Shown: piece after piece, positions 18,780 to 27,974 of the stretch
Position numbering within the stretch: position 1 is the first letter of the stretch
Layout of the letters: each line of letters begins with the position of its first letter
From: Rhodanobacter sp. FW104-R8
GTDB lineage: Bacteria > Pseudomonadota > Gammaproteobacteria > Xanthomonadales > Rhodanobacteraceae
Length of the DNA: 61,451 bases
NCBI RefSeq assembly: GCF_001617365.1
Contig: NZ_LVJR01000005.1
Coordinates: forward strand, 1 to 61,451
Reading direction: 5' to 3'
Position numbers and translations under genes: made by a program
Notes under the pieces: generated by a model
Told to the model about the DNA's origin: nothing
Databases searched by the model: none
Seen by the model: only the letters and a program-made list of their open reading frames with translations

Positions 18780-21308
18780 ATGCAAATTTTCCGACGTTTG
18801 TTGCGCTGGGTCCTGATCCTGGCGTTTTCCGGCTTGCTCCTGGCAGTTCTTGCGGTCGGTGTGGCGTACTGGCTGATTGCCCCCCGGCTCCCCTCGGTAG
18901 CCGAGTTGAAGAACTATCCGATGCAGGTACCTCTGCGGGTGCTCAGCGCCGACGGCAAGCTGATCGCCACCTTCGGCGAGACCCGGCGCATCCCGGTGGG
19001 CATCGAGCACGTACCGGACCGGCTCAAGCACGCCGTGCTGTCGGCCGAGGATGCGGACTTCTACCACCACCCGGGCGTGGACTGGCACGGCATCGCGCGC
19101 GCCGGCTGGCACGTCGTCGTCACCGGCGGCGACAAGGGTCCCGGCGGCTCCACCATCACCCAGCAGGTCGCCCGCAACTTCTTCCTCAGTCCGGAGAAGC
19201 TCTACTCGCGCAAGCTCACCGAGATCTTCATCGCGCTGCGCATCGAGCATGAGCTGAGCAAGGACCAGATCCTCGAGCTGTACCTCAACAAGATGTTCCT
19301 CGGCCACCGCTCCTACGGCGTGGCCGCGGCGGCCGAGTACTACTATGGCAAGACGCTGGACCAGCTGAGCGTGGCCGAATGCGCGATGATCGCCTCGACC
19401 TTCCAGCTGCCCTCGGCGGTCAACCCGATCAACAGCCCGAAGCGCGCACTCGCACGGCGCAACTGGGTGCTGGGCGAGATGCTGCGGCACGACTACGTCA
19501 CCAAGGCGGTCTACGAGCAGGCGATCGCCGAGCCGAACCGCGCCTATCCGCACGAGCAGCCGATCGAGGTGGACGCGCCCTACCTCGCGGAAATGGTGCG
19601 GCGGCAGGTGCTCGACCGCTTCGGCAACGATGCGCTCACCGAGGGCTACGTGGTCTGGACCACCGTGCCGAGCGGGCGCCAGCAGGCTGCCCTGGAAGCC
19701 GTGCGCAACGGGCTGGTCGCCTACGACCGCCGGCACGGCTGGCGCGGGCCGGAGGCCCATCAGGACCTGCCCGCCGACGCGGGCGAGGCGGATTTCGACC
19801 GCGTCCTGTCCGGCTACGGCAGCGTCTCCGGCATGCAGCCGGGCCTGGTCACCGCCAGCAACACGAAGCAGGCCACGGTCTACCTGTCCAGCCGCGAGAG
19901 CGTGATCCTCGACCTGCCCGCGATGCAGTGGGCGCGGCCGCACATCAACGAGGATCGCGTGGGCGCCGCGCCGACCAAGGTCGACGCGGTGCTCAAGCGC
20001 GGCGACATCATCCGGCTGTCGCGCGACGGCAAGGGCGAATGGCAGCTGGCGCAGGTCCCCGCGGCGCAGGCGGCGCTGACCTCGATCAATCCGGAGGACG
20101 GCTCGATCCAGGCGCTGGTCGGCGGCTTCAACTTCGTGCGCAGCAAGTTCAACCGGGCCGTGATGGCGGCGCGCCAGCCCGGCTCCAGCTTCAAGCCGTA
20201 CCTGTATTCGGGCGCGTTCGAGCGCGGCTTCACGCCGGCCTCGATCATCAACGACGCGCCGCTCGCCCTGCCCGACCCCTCGCGCCCGAACGGCATCTGG
20301 ACACCGTCCAACGACGACGACAAGTTCGCCGGGCCGATGCGCCTGCGCGAGGCGCTGGTGCAGTCGAAGAACCTGGTCTCGGTACGCCTGCTCGACGCCG
20401 TCGGCGTGCGCTACATGCGCGAATACGCCACCCGCTTCGGCTTCTCGCAGGACGCGATCCCGGCCAACCTGTCGATGGCGCTGGGCACCGCCTCGGTGTC
20501 GCCGATGAGCATGGCGCGCGGCTACGCCGTATTCGCCAACGGCGGCTACCTGGTCACGCCGTACTTCATTCACCAGATCGACGACCGCAGCGGCAAGGCG
20601 GTATACGTGGCCAACCCCGCGCGCGCCTGCCGCAACTGCCAGGAGCGCCTGCTCGACACGCGCCCGCCCGGGCCGCCGCCGGCGGACATGACGCCCACCC
20701 CTGCCAACAACCTGGCCCATGCCGGCAGCGCCGGCGAGCCCGCCGAATCCAGCAGCGTCGACGGCGTCGGCGAGGCGGTGCTGCCGGCCGACGTGCACGG
20801 CGGAAACGCGCCGCCGGTGCTCGCGCCGCGAGTAATCGACACGCGCAACGACTACCTGGTCACCTCGCTGATGAAGGACGTGATCCTGCGCGGAACCGGC
20901 TCGGCCGCGCGCGCGCTGGGCCGCGACGACCTGGCCGGCAAGACCGGCTCCACCAACGACCATCGCGACGCCTGGTTCGTCGGCTTCAACGGCGACCTGT
21001 CGACCGCGGTCTGGGTGGGCTTCGACGATTACGGTTCGCTCGGGCGCGGCGAGTTCGGCGCCAAGGCGGCGCTGCCGATCTGGATGGAGTACACCGGCGC
21101 GGTGCTGAAGGGCCTGCCGTCGAGCACGTTGCCGATGCCGCCGGGAATCAGTACGGTACTGATCAACCGCAACAGCGGCCTGCCCACCGCGGCGGGCGAT
21201 CCGGACGGCATCAACGAGATGTTCAAGGTGGAAGACGTCGACCGGCTGCGCAGCCAGGCGGCCCAGCAGAAGGAGCAGGATCAGCAGCACGCCTACGACA
21301 TCTTCTGA
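18780..21308 (+). CDS. mrcA: Penicillin-binding protein 1A (bifunctional transglycosylase/transpeptidase)
   Basis: This 842-residue class A PBP polymerises and crosslinks peptidoglycan. It has an N-terminal TM anchor (about 9-33) and a GT51 domain with catalytic Glu90 in SAEDADFYHH and the GGSTITQQVARNFF motif. An OB/linker domain follows, then a transpeptidase domain with SxxK (QPGSSFKPYL), SxN (QSKNLV) and KTG (GKTGSTNDHRD). An insert before the KTG box (PGPPPADMTPTPANN...) is Pro/Ala-rich. It is divergent from pilMNOPQ, an arrangement common in Xanthomonads and Pseudomonas. Confidence 0.96.
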   Translation: MQIFRRLLRWVLILAFSGLLLAVLAVGVAYWLIAPRLPSVAELKNYPMQVPLRVLSADGKLIATFGETRRIPVGIEHVPDRLKHAVLSAEDADFYHHPGVDWHGIARAGWHVVVTGGDKGPGGSTITQQVARNFFLSPEKLYSRKLTEIFIALRIEHELSKDQILELYLNKMFLGHRSYGVAAAAEYYYGKTLDQLSVAECAMIASTFQLPSAVNPINSPKRALARRNWVLGEMLRHDYVTKAVYEQAIAEPNRAYPHEQPIEVDAPYLAEMVRRQVLDRFGNDALTEGYVVWTTVPSGRQQAALEAVRNGLVAYDRRHGWRGPEAHQDLPADAGEADFDRVLSGYGSVSGMQPGLVTASNTKQATVYLSSRESVILDLPAMQWARPHINEDRVGAAPTKVDAVLKRGDIIRLSRDGKGEWQLAQVPAAQAALTSINPEDGSIQALVGGFNFVRSKFNRAVMAARQPGSSFKPYLYSGAFERGFTPASIINDAPLALPDPSRPNGIWTPSNDDDKFAGPMRLREALVQSKNLVSVRLLDAVGVRYMREYATRFGFSQDAIPANLSMALGTASVSPMSMARGYAVFANGGYLVTPYFIHQIDDRSGKAVYVANPARACRNCQERLLDTRPPGPPPADMTPTPANNLAHAGSAGEPAESSSVDGVGEAVLPADVHGGNAPPVLAPRVIDTRNDYLVTSLMKDVILRGTGSAARALGRDDLAGKTGSTNDHRDAWFVGFNGDLSTAVWVGFDDYGSLGRGEFGAKAALPIWMEYTGAVLKGLPSSTLPMPPGISTVLINRNSGLPTAAGDPDGINEMFKVEDVDRLRSQAAQQKEQDQQHAYDIF

Positions 21309-21367
21309 TGCCCCTCCGGGGCGAGATCCGCCCCGGCCGTCGCTCACCCATCGTTGAGGAGTGCGCT

Positions 21368-22039
21368 ATGTCCCGAGGCGACCACCACCGCATCCACGCG
21401 CATGACCGCGCGCAGCGCAACCGCCTGCGCGTGGCCCAGGAAGCCGCACGGCTGATGAGCGAGCACGGCATCCGGGATTTCCATCACGCCAAGCTGAAGG
21501 CCGCCGAGCGGCTGGGCATCCTCGATGCGCAGGCGCTGCCGCGCAACCTGGAGATCGAGCAGGCGTTGCGCGAGCACCAGCGGCTGTTCCTCGCCGACAG
21601 CCAGCCGCAGCTGCTGCGCCAGCGGCGCGAGGCGGCGGTCGAGGCGATGCGCTTCCTCGCCCCGTTCGAGCCGCGGCTGGTCGGCGCGGTGCTGGACGGC
21701 ACCGCCGATGCGCATTCGGCGGTCTGCCTGCACGTGTACAGCGACGATCCGGAGGCGGTCGTGCTGTACCTGCGCGAGCGCGGCGTGCCGATCGAGACCC
21801 AGGTGCGCCGGCTGCGCTACGGCCGCGACGAGCAGCCCGAATACCCGGTGCTGCTGTTCGCCGCCGACGAGCTGCCGTTCGACCTGACCGTGCTGCCGCG
21901 CGACGCGCTGCGCCGGGCCCCGCTGGACCGCGCCGACGACAGGCCGATGCGCCGCGCCTCGCTGTCGCAGGTGGAAGCCCTGCTGGACGAGGAATCCGCC
22001 ACCGACTTCGAGCGGCGGCTGAGTGCTGCGCTGCGCTGA
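21368..22039 (+). CDS. Conserved hypothetical protein behind mrcA
   Basis: This 223-residue cytoplasmic protein lacks TM helices. The N-terminal third is helical, basic and His-rich (MSRGDHHRIHAHDRAQRN; AARLMSEHGIRDFHHAKLKAAERLG). The middle third contains a beta-alpha pattern (SAVCLHVYSDDPEAVVLYLRE) and the C-terminal third ends in a charged helix. The start at 21368 has GTTGAGGA upstream. It follows mrcA by 59 bp, is possibly co-transcribed, and is closed by the terminator at 22066. I recognise no domain with certainty and assign no function. Confidence 0.75.
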   Translation: MSRGDHHRIHAHDRAQRNRLRVAQEAARLMSEHGIRDFHHAKLKAAERLGILDAQALPRNLEIEQALREHQRLFLADSQPQLLRQRREAAVEAMRFLAPFEPRLVGAVLDGTADAHSAVCLHVYSDDPEAVVLYLRERGVPIETQVRRLRYGRDEQPEYPVLLFAADELPFDLTVLPRDALRRAPLDRADDRPMRRASLSQVEALLDEESATDFERRLSAALR

Positions 22040-22063
22040 GCCCGCTTCGATCCGCCCCACGAA

Positions 22064-22096
22064 AAAACGCCCCGGCCGAAGCCGGGGCGTTTTTTT
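22064..22096. terminator. Bidirectional rho-independent terminator
   Basis: The stem AACGCCCCGGC / GCCGGGGCGTT with a CGAA loop is flanked by an A run on the left and a T run on the right, so it can stop both the hypothetical gene (+) and gltA (-), whose stops converge on it. Confidence 0.92.
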
Positions 22097-22117
22097 CGCC
22101 TCAGGGCAGGCCGGCGC

Positions 22118-23413
22118 TCAGCGCTTGGCCGTCGGCACGTAATCGCGCACGTTGGCGCCGGTGTAGACCTGGCGCGGGCGGCCGATGCGCGACCCGGGGG
22201 TTTCGTGCTGCTCGATCCAGTGCGCGATCCAGCCGGCGGTACGCGCGATGGCGAACATCACGGTGAACATCTCGGTGGGGATGCCCAGCGCCTTGTAGAT
22301 GATGCCGGAGTAGAAGTCCACGTTCGGGTACAGCTTGCGCTCGACGAAGTACTCGTCCTTCAGCGCCGCCTCTTCCAGCTTCATCGCCACGTCCAGCAGC
22401 GGGTCGTTGACGCCCAGCTCGGCCAGCACCTTGTGGCACATCTCGCGGATGATCTTCGCGCGCGGGTCGAAGTTCTTGTATACGCGGTGGCCGAAGCCCA
22501 TCAGGCGGAAGCTGTCGTTCTTGTCCTTCGCGCGCAGCACCGCGGTCTCGACCTTGTCCGGCGAACCGATCTCCTGCAGCTGCTTGAGCACCGCCTCGTT
22601 GGCGCCGCCGTGCGCGGGGCCCCACAGCGCGGTGATGCCGGCGGCGATCGACGCGTACGGGTTCGCCCCGGTGGAGCCGACCAGGCGCACGGTGGAGGTG
22701 GAGGCGTTCTGCTCGTGGTCGGCATGCAGGATGAACAGCAGGTCCAGCGCCTTGGCGGCGACCGGGGTCATCTGCAGCGGCTCGCTCGGCACCTCGAACA
22801 TCATGTGCAGGAAGCGGTCGACGTATTCCAGGTTGTTGCGCGGATAACGGAACGGCCAGCCGATCGAGTAGCGGTAGCAGGCGGCGGCGATCGTCGGCAT
22901 CTTCGCGATCAGGCGGATCGCGGCCATCTTGCGGTCGGCCGGATCCTCGACGTTGAGATCGTCGTGGTAGAACGCCGACAGCGAGGCCACCGCGGCAGCC
23001 AGCATCGCCATCGGGTGAGCGTCGTGGTGGAAGCCCTGGAAGAAGTTCTTCAGCGACTCGTGCATCATCGTGTGATGCGAGACGTCGTGTTCGAACGCGG
23101 CGAACTCGGCCGGCTTCGGCAGCTCGCCGTTGAGCAGCAGGTAGGCCACCTCGAGGAAGCTGGACTTCTCGGCCAGCTGCTCGATCGGATAACCACGGTA
23201 CAGCAGCACGCCCTGGTCGCCGTCGATGTAGGTGATCGCGCTCTTGGTGCTGGCGGTCGAGCCGTAGCCAGGGTCGTAGGTGAAGTGGCCGGTATCCTTG
23301 TACAGCGTGCCGATGTCGATGCATGCCGGCCCCAGCGTGCCGCTGACCAGCGGCAGCTCGCTGCTGCGCTTGCTCGACTCATCCACCAGTTTGACGATCT
23401 TGGGGTCGGACAC
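22118..23413 (-). CDS. gltA: Citrate synthase (type II)
   Basis: This 431-residue citrate synthase condenses oxaloacetate and acetyl-CoA in the first TCA step. It contains the catalytic regions [14 protein letters not shown] (His), [15 protein letters not shown] (His) and PNVDFYSG (Asp), and the N-terminal beta-sheet extension typical of hexameric NADH-sensitive enzymes (GFTYDPG-like [10 protein letters not shown]). The start is GTG at 23413, supported by a perfect GGAGG 5 bp upstream; longer in-frame readings lack this. It is a single gene flanked by terminators on both sides. Confidence 0.97.
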   Translation of the reverse strand: MSDPKIVKLVDESSKRSSELPLVSGTLGPACIDIGTLYKDTGHFTYDPGYGSTASTKSAITYIDGDQGVLLYRGYPIEQLAEKSSFLEVAYLLLNGELPKPAEFAAFEHDVSHHTMMHESLKNFFQGFHHDAHPMAMLAAAVASLSAFYHDDLNVEDPADRKMAAIRLIAKMPTIAAACYRYSIGWPFRYPRNNLEYVDRFLHMMFEVPSEPLQMTPVAAKALDLLFILHADHEQNASTSTVRLVGSTGANPYASIAAGITALWGPAHGGANEAVLKQLQEIGSPDKVETAVLRAKDKNDSFRLMGFGHRVYKNFDPRAKIIREMCHKVLAELGVNDPLLDVAMKLEEAALKDEYFVERKLYPNVDFYSGIIYKALGIPTEMFTVMFAIARTAGWIAHWIEQHETPGSRIGRPRQVYTGANVRDYVPTAKR

Positions 23414-23546
23414 GGAAACCTCCTTACATGTGGGTCGCCATCGGTGGCGACCACAGGGTCGGTGCCGTCCGACGGGGGAATGCCTGGTGCCGCATGCCGG
23501 GGAAAGCGTGCGACGCAACGGACGCCTTGGCGCCGGTTCGCCGGAC

Positions 23547-23555
23547 ATTATCGCA
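23547..23555 (-). promoter_or_regulatory. Possible extended -10 promoter of gltA
   Basis: The minus strand reads TGC-GATAAT about 130 bp before the gltA GTG. The TGn extension could compensate for the lack of a recognisable -35 hexamer. No other good promoter was seen in the 270-bp gap between gltA and rpmE. Confidence 0.35.
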
Positions 23556-23602
23556 CAAGGCCGCCGACACATTCGATGGCGAATGGTCGTAGGCCGGGCA
23601 CG

Positions 23603-23637
23603 AAAAAACACGGGGCAAGCCTGCGCTCGCCCCGTGT
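23603..23637 (-). terminator. Rho-independent terminator of rpmE (L31)
   Basis: The arms ACACGGGGC (23608-23616) and GCCCCGTGT (23629-23637) close a 12-nt loop. The minus-strand RNA then runs into six T. It lies 50 bp past the L31 stop. Confidence 0.85.
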
Positions 23638-23686
23638 CTGGAATCGGATCCGGCCGGCCATCGCAGGCCAGGGCCGCCGACGTCGA

Positions 23687-23941
23687 TTATTCCTTGGCGG
23701 AACCCGCGTAGCGGCGGCGGAACTTGTCGACGCGACCGCCGACGTCCAGCGTCTTCTGCTTGCCGGTATAGAACGGGTGCGAATGGCTGGAGATATCCAC
23801 CTTGATCAGCGGGTACTCGTTGCCGTCCTCCCACTTGATGGTTTCCTTGCTGGACATGGTCGACTTGGTCAGGAACGCGAAGTCGGACGACAGGTCCTGG
23901 AACACCACCGGGACGTACTTCGGATGGATGTCAGGCTTCAT
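23687..23941 (-). CDS. rpmE2: 50S ribosomal protein L31 type B
   Basis: This 84-residue ribosomal protein has the L31 motifs [25 protein letters not shown] and [10 protein letters not shown]. It has no cysteines, so it is the zinc-free (C-) type B paralogue that replaces zinc-binding L31 when zinc is scarce in many bacteria. I see no adjacent Zur-like operator, and in this lineage the type B form may be the only L31. It is monocistronic, with a candidate promoter upstream and a terminator downstream. Confidence 0.95.
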   Translation of the reverse strand: MKPDIHPKYVPVVFQDLSSDFAFLTKSTMSSKETIKWEDGNEYPLIKVDISSHSHPFYTGKQKTLDVGGRVDKFRRRYAGSAKE

Positions 23942-23974
23942 GGCTGGCTCTAAAGCGGTGGTGAAAAGAGCGGC

Positions 23975-24004
23975 ATTGTAACGGGCAAGCGGTCATGGCC
24001 GCAA
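23975..24004 (-). promoter_or_regulatory. Probable promoter of rpmE
   Basis: The minus strand shows TTGCGG and TACAAT with an 18-bp spacer, the -10 lying about 34 bp before the L31 ATG. This is reasonable sigma-70 spacing and is in the short gap after the nucleoside hydrolase stop. Confidence 0.5.
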
Positions 24005-24021
24005 GTCGATGGCCCACGCGC

Positions 24022-24957
24022 TCAACCCGCCGCGCCCAGCGCGCGCCGCACCATCGCGGCGAAGCGGGCCTGGTCCACCTCCAGCACGATGTTCGCCCGG
24101 GCCGGCCGGCCCAGCCGGCCCTTCCAGTCGACCACGGTGGCGCCGCGGGTTAGCCGGCCGTCCAGCTCCACCGCCACGGCGCGGGTCTCGCGGCGGGTGA
24201 CGATCGCGGGATCCAGCGCCACCGCCATCGCCAGCGCATCGGCGGCGACCAGCCCGTGGCGGCCGTGCTTCGCGTTGTAGCGGCGGGCCGTGGCCACGAT
24301 GCGCCCGAAGAAGTCCGCACGCCGGTCGCCGGCCGCCAGCCAGCCGTCGAATTCGGCATCGTCGAACGCGTGCCGCAGGGTGGCCTCCCAGTCGACCAGG
24401 TCGAACGTGGGGAAGGCCTCGAACACCACGTGCGCCGCCTCCGGATCGAAGCCGACGTTGAACTCCGCCGGCACCCTGCCGGTGTTGCCGTGGCCGGTCA
24501 CGGCACCGCCCATCACCACCAGCCGCGCCACCCGTTCGGACAAGGCCGGATCGAGCCGCAACGCGAGTGCCAGGTTGGTCAGCGGCCCCAGTGCCACCAG
24601 GGTCAGTTCGCCCGGCCGCTCGCGGGTCAGCCGCAGCAGGGCCAGCGCGGCCGGTTCGTCGGCCAGCGCAGCCGCGGGCGCGGGGAAGCCGACGTCGCCG
24701 AAACCGTCCTGGCCATGCACGAAGGCGGCGTCCTCGTCCGGCGCGCGCACCAGCGGCGTGGCGCAGCCGGCGAACACCGGGGTCGCCGCGCCGACCAGGT
24801 CGACCAGGGTGCGAGCATTGCGCACGGTATGACCGAGGCCCACGTTGCCGGCGGCGATGCTGAGGCCGGCGATGTCGGCGTGCGCGTAGGCCATCAGGAT
24901 CGCCAGTGCGTCGTCCACGCCGGGGTCGGTGTCGATCAGGAGCTGCGGCTTGTTCAT
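24022..24957 (-). CDS. Inosine-uridine preferring nucleoside hydrolase
   Basis: This 311-residue enzyme of the IU-NH family cleaves the N-glycosidic bond of ribonucleosides. The calcium-binding signature is at the N-terminus (LLIDTDPGVDDALAIL), with further conserved blocks LVALGPLTNLALAL, LVVMGGAVTGHGN and EFNVGFDPEAA. Specificity among RihA/B/C-like types cannot be decided from sequence. It is downstream of recG on the same strand but separated by two terminator-like repeat units, so it probably has its own promoter. No clear Shine-Dalgarno precedes the ATG. Confidence 0.9.
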   Translation of the reverse strand: MNKPQLLIDTDPGVDDALAILMAYAHADIAGLSIAAGNVGLGHTVRNARTLVDLVGAATPVFAGCATPLVRAPDEDAAFVHGQDGFGDVGFPAPAAALADEPAALALLRLTRERPGELTLVALGPLTNLALALRLDPALSERVARLVVMGGAVTGHGNTGRVPAEFNVGFDPEAAHVVFEAFPTFDLVDWEATLRHAFDDAEFDGWLAAGDRRADFFGRIVATARRYNAKHGRHGLVAADALAMAVALDPAIVTRRETRAVAVELDGRLTRGATVVDWKGRLGRPARANIVLEVDQARFAAMVRRALGAAG

Positions 24958-24975
24958 GGATGGATAATTTCAAGA

Positions 24976-25260
24976 ATTGAAAAGTGCGGCCAAGGATGGC
25001 CGCCCGTTTGATCTTGCCACCACCATCCTTGGCGGCCGCCCTTCGGGCCATCGCTGACGCGATGTCAAAAATCGCTCCGGGCGATTTTTTCGCAATCCAA
25101 TCAGGGATGATTGCAAAAACATTGAAAAGTGCGGCCAAGGATGGCCGCCCGTTTGATCTTGCGACCACCATCCTTGGCGGCCGCCGTTCGGGCCATCGCT
25201 GGCGCGATGTCAAAAATCGCTCCGGGCGATTTTTTCGCAATCAGGGATGATCGCAAAAAT
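24976..25260. repeat. Two tandem copies of a structured 145-bp repeat
   Basis: Copy 1 is 24976-25097 (core 122 bp) and copy 2 is 25121-25242, with only three substitutions. Both are followed by AGGGATGATNGCAAAAA. The unit starts ATTGAAAAGTGCGGCC and ends GATTTTTTCGCAATC. Each copy can fold into three hairpins: GCCAAGGATGG / CCATCCTTGGC, CATCGC-4 nt-GCGATG, and AAAAATCGC-TCCGG-GCGATTTTT, the last being terminator-like in both directions. It fills almost the whole 302-bp gap between recG and the nucleoside hydrolase gene. I see no coding potential in the gap. Confidence 0.92.
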
Positions 25261-27374
25261 CACGCATGTGCGTAGCGTGCTGCGCCGCCGATCCAGCGCT
25301 CGATCAATTGTGAGGTCTGCCGCGGGTGCTCCGCCAGCATGTGCTCGCCGACCTGCTGCACCGCCGGCAACAGGTGGGCGTCGCGGGCGAGATCGGCGAT
25401 GCGGAAGCTGAGCTGGCCGGTCTGGCGGGTGCCCAGCACCTCGCCCGGGCCGCGCAGTTCAAGGTCCTTCTCGGCGATGCGGAAGCCGTCGTTGGTGTCG
25501 CGCATCACCTGCAGCCGCTCGCGCGCCAGCTGGCCCAGCGGCGGCTGGTACAGCAGCACGCAATTGGAGGCCACCGCGCCGCGACCGACCCGGCCGCGCA
25601 ACTGGTGCAGCTGGGCCAGGCCCAGCCGTTCGCTGTTCTCGACCACCATCAGGCTGGCGTTCGGCACGTCCACGCCCACCTCGATCACCGTGGTGGCCAC
25701 CAGCACGGCCAGTTCGCCGGCCTCGAACGCATCCATCACCGCCTGCTTTTCCTTCGGCTTCATGCGGCCGTGGATCAGGCCGACCCGGTAACCGGCCAGC
25801 GCGGCGGACAATTCCGCATGCGCCACCTCGGCCGCCTGCGCGCGCAACTGCTCGGACTCCTCGATCAGCGTGCACACCCAGTACACCTGGCGGCCCTCGC
25901 CGCAGGCGGCGTGGATGCGCTCGATCACCTCGGCGCGCCGCGCGTTCGAGATCGCGATGGTCTGCACCGGCGTGCGTCCGGGCGGCAGTTCGTCGACCGA
26001 CGAGACGTCCAGGTCGGCGTATGCGCTCATCGCCAGCGTGCGCGGGATCGGCGTGGCGGTCAGCACCAGCTGGTGCGGAACGAGCTGCCCATCCTTGCCC
26101 TTGTCGCGCAGGGCCAATCGTTGCTGCACGCCGAAACGGTGCTGCTCGTCGACGATCACCAGGCCGAGCCGCGCGAACGCCACGCCCTCCTGCATCAGCG
26201 CGTGCGTGCCGATCACCACCGGCGCGCCTGCGGCCACCCGCGCCAGCGCCTGTTTGCGCGCCTTGCCGGTGACCTTGCTGGCCAGCCACTCCACTTCGAT
26301 GCCCAGCGGCTGCAGCCAGTGGCGGAAGTTGCGCAGATGCTGCTCGGCCAGCAGCTCGGTCGGTGCCATCAGCGCGACCTGGTACCCGGATTCCACCGCC
26401 GCCAGCGCCGCCAGCGCGGCCACCACGGTCTTGCCGCTGCCGACGTCGCCCTGCACCAGCCGCAGCATCGGCCGCACTCCGGCGAGGTCGCGCACGACCT
26501 CGGCGACGACGCGCCGCTGCGCCGCAGTCAGCTCGAACGGCAACCCGGCCAGCAGCCGCCGGCGCAGTTCGTCGGTACCGCCCAGCGCCGGCGCACGCCG
26601 CCGCCGCACCGCCGCACGCATGCGCTTCAGGCTGAGGTGTTGGGTCAGCAGTTCCTCGAAGGCCAGCCGCTGCTGCGCCGGATGCCGCCCCAGCATCAGC
26701 TGGCCCAGGTGGGCGTCCGGCGGCGGACGGTGCACGTACAGCAGCGCGTCGCGCAGCGAGGTGAGCCCGTGCCGGGCACACCACTCCGGGGGAATCAGCT
26801 CCAGTTGCGCGGCCGGCGGCAGCAGCGCCAGCGCCTTGCCGATCACCCCGGCCAGCCGCTTCGGGCCCAGGCCTTCGGTGGTCGGATAGACCGGGCTGAG
26901 CAACTCGTCGACCGCGGCCGCCGCATCCCCGTCCAGGCGCTGGTAGTTCGGATGCACCATCTCCAGGCCCTGCGCGCCGTGGCGCACTTCGCCGTAGCAG
27001 AGCAGCCGCGTGCCCGGCAGCAGTTGCTCGGCCTGCGCGCGGTTGAAATGGAAGAAGCGCAGCAGCAGGGTCTGCCGGCTGGCGTCGCCGATCGCTACCT
27101 TCAGCTGAGGCCGATAGCGGAAGCCGCGCTCGACCGCCTCGACCACGCCTTCGACCTGCGCCCGCTCGCCCACCCGCAGGTCGGCGATCGCGGTGATCCG
27201 GGTCTTGTCCTCGTAGCGCAGCGGCAGGTGGAACCACAGGTCCTGCACCCGCTCCAGCCCCAGCCGGGCGAGCGCCGCGACCAGCGCCGGGCCGACGCCC
27301 GGCAGCGCGCCGGCCGGAGTGAGGCCCGGGTCGACGTCAATGGCGGGAGAAGGACGGATGGTGCGGGTGGCCAT
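25260..27374 (-). CDS. recG: ATP-dependent DNA helicase RecG
   Basis: This 704-residue helicase reverses stalled replication forks and processes D-loops and R-loops. It has an N-terminal wedge/OB domain (YEDKTRITAIADLRVGERAQVEG), then helicase motifs I (GDVGSGKTVVA), II (DEQHRFG), III (TATPIPRTLAMS), V and VI (RGRVGRG) and the TRG motif region. The ATG at 27374 is preferred over a TTG three codons earlier. The stop is at 25260-25262, touching the tandem repeat. The gene order ridA-recG downstream of spoT-rpoZ resembles the E. coli rpoZ-spoT-trmH-recG cluster without trmH. Confidence 0.96.
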   Translation of the reverse strand: MATRTIRPSPAIDVDPGLTPAGALPGVGPALVAALARLGLERVQDLWFHLPLRYEDKTRITAIADLRVGERAQVEGVVEAVERGFRYRPQLKVAIGDASRQTLLLRFFHFNRAQAEQLLPGTRLLCYGEVRHGAQGLEMVHPNYQRLDGDAAAAVDELLSPVYPTTEGLGPKRLAGVIGKALALLPPAAQLELIPPEWCARHGLTSLRDALLYVHRPPPDAHLGQLMLGRHPAQQRLAFEELLTQHLSLKRMRAAVRRRRAPALGGTDELRRRLLAGLPFELTAAQRRVVAEVVRDLAGVRPMLRLVQGDVGSGKTVVAALAALAAVESGYQVALMAPTELLAEQHLRNFRHWLQPLGIEVEWLASKVTGKARKQALARVAAGAPVVIGTHALMQEGVAFARLGLVIVDEQHRFGVQQRLALRDKGKDGQLVPHQLVLTATPIPRTLAMSAYADLDVSSVDELPPGRTPVQTIAISNARRAEVIERIHAACGEGRQVYWVCTLIEESEQLRAQAAEVAHAELSAALAGYRVGLIHGRMKPKEKQAVMDAFEAGELAVLVATTVIEVGVDVPNASLMVVENSERLGLAQLHQLRGRVGRGAVASNCVLLYQPPLGQLARERLQVMRDTNDGFRIAEKDLELRGPGEVLGTRQTGQLSFRIADLARDAHLLPAVQQVGEHMLAEHPRQTSQLIERWIGGAARYAHA

Positions 27375-27456
27375 GGCCTGCAAGCCTAACCGAGCACCGT
27401 CTCCTGTCGTAAGCCGCCCGCCGACAGCCGGTGTCGGCGCGCGGCGCTCATGGAAC

Positions 27457-27840
27457 TCAGTCCAGCACCATCACCGCGTCGACCTCGACCTGCGCCGCCT
27501 TCGGCAGGCCGGACACTTCGATGGTGGAACGCGCCGGGTACGGCTGCCGGAAGTACTCGGCCATCACCGCATTGACCGCGGCGAAGTTCGCCAGGTCGGT
27601 GACGTAGATGCCCACGCGCACGACCTGCGCCAGCGAGCCGCCGGCCGCCGCCGCCACTGCGGTGAGGTTGTCGAACACACGCCGCGTCTGCGCCGTGATG
27701 TCGCCATCGACCAGCGTACCGGTGGCCGGATCCAGCGGGATCTGGCCGGAGAAGTACACGGTATTGCCGGCACGCACGGCCTGAGAGTACGGGCCGATCG
27801 CGGCCGGCGCCTGTTCGGTGGAGATGATGCTGCGGGACAT
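27457..27840 (-). CDS. ridA: RidA family enamine/imine deaminase
   Basis: This 127-residue YjgF/YER057c protein deaminates reactive 2-aminoacrylate-type enamines formed by PLP enzymes such as threonine dehydratase. The family pattern is complete: [25 protein letters not shown], a conserved Arg near residue 105 ([12 protein letters not shown]) and a C-terminal [10 protein letters not shown]. It lies between spoT and recG on the same strand. A heptamer repeat array separates it from spoT. Confidence 0.95.
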   Translation of the reverse strand: MSRSIISTEQAPAAIGPYSQAVRAGNTVYFSGQIPLDPATGTLVDGDITAQTRRVFDNLTAVAAAAGGSLAQVVRVGIYVTDLANFAAVNAVMAEYFRQPYPARSTIEVSGLPKAAQVEVDAVMVLD

Positions 27841-27849
27841 GGATGGCCT

Positions 27850-27896
27850 CGGGATTCGGGATTCGGGATTCGGGATTCGGGATTCGGGATTCGGGA
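27850..27896. repeat. Heptamer tandem repeat (CGGGATT) x 6.7
   Basis: There are 47 bases of exact 7-bp repeats starting 10 bp upstream of the ridA ATG. An inverted partial copy (AATCCCGAATC) lies at about 27967, just after the spoT stop, and related GGGAATC repeats occur at 37678. Such heptamer arrays are common between genes in Xanthomonads. Copy number may vary between strains and alter spoT-ridA spacing. Confidence 0.9.
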
Positions 27897-27974
27897 AGAT
27901 TACCGTGTCACGGCTCGCGTGCACATATTCCGGCACGTCGAGGCTATGCACGAATCCCGGTCCCCAATCCCGAA

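Noticed and set aside
24976..25260. Insertion sequence or transposon relic
   Set aside because: No transposase coding sequence, terminal inverted repeats of IS type or target duplications are seen; tandem structured repeat units explain the region better.
27850..27896. CRISPR-like array
   Set aside because: The units are 7 bp with no spacers; it is a simple heptamer tandem repeat and there are no cas genes.
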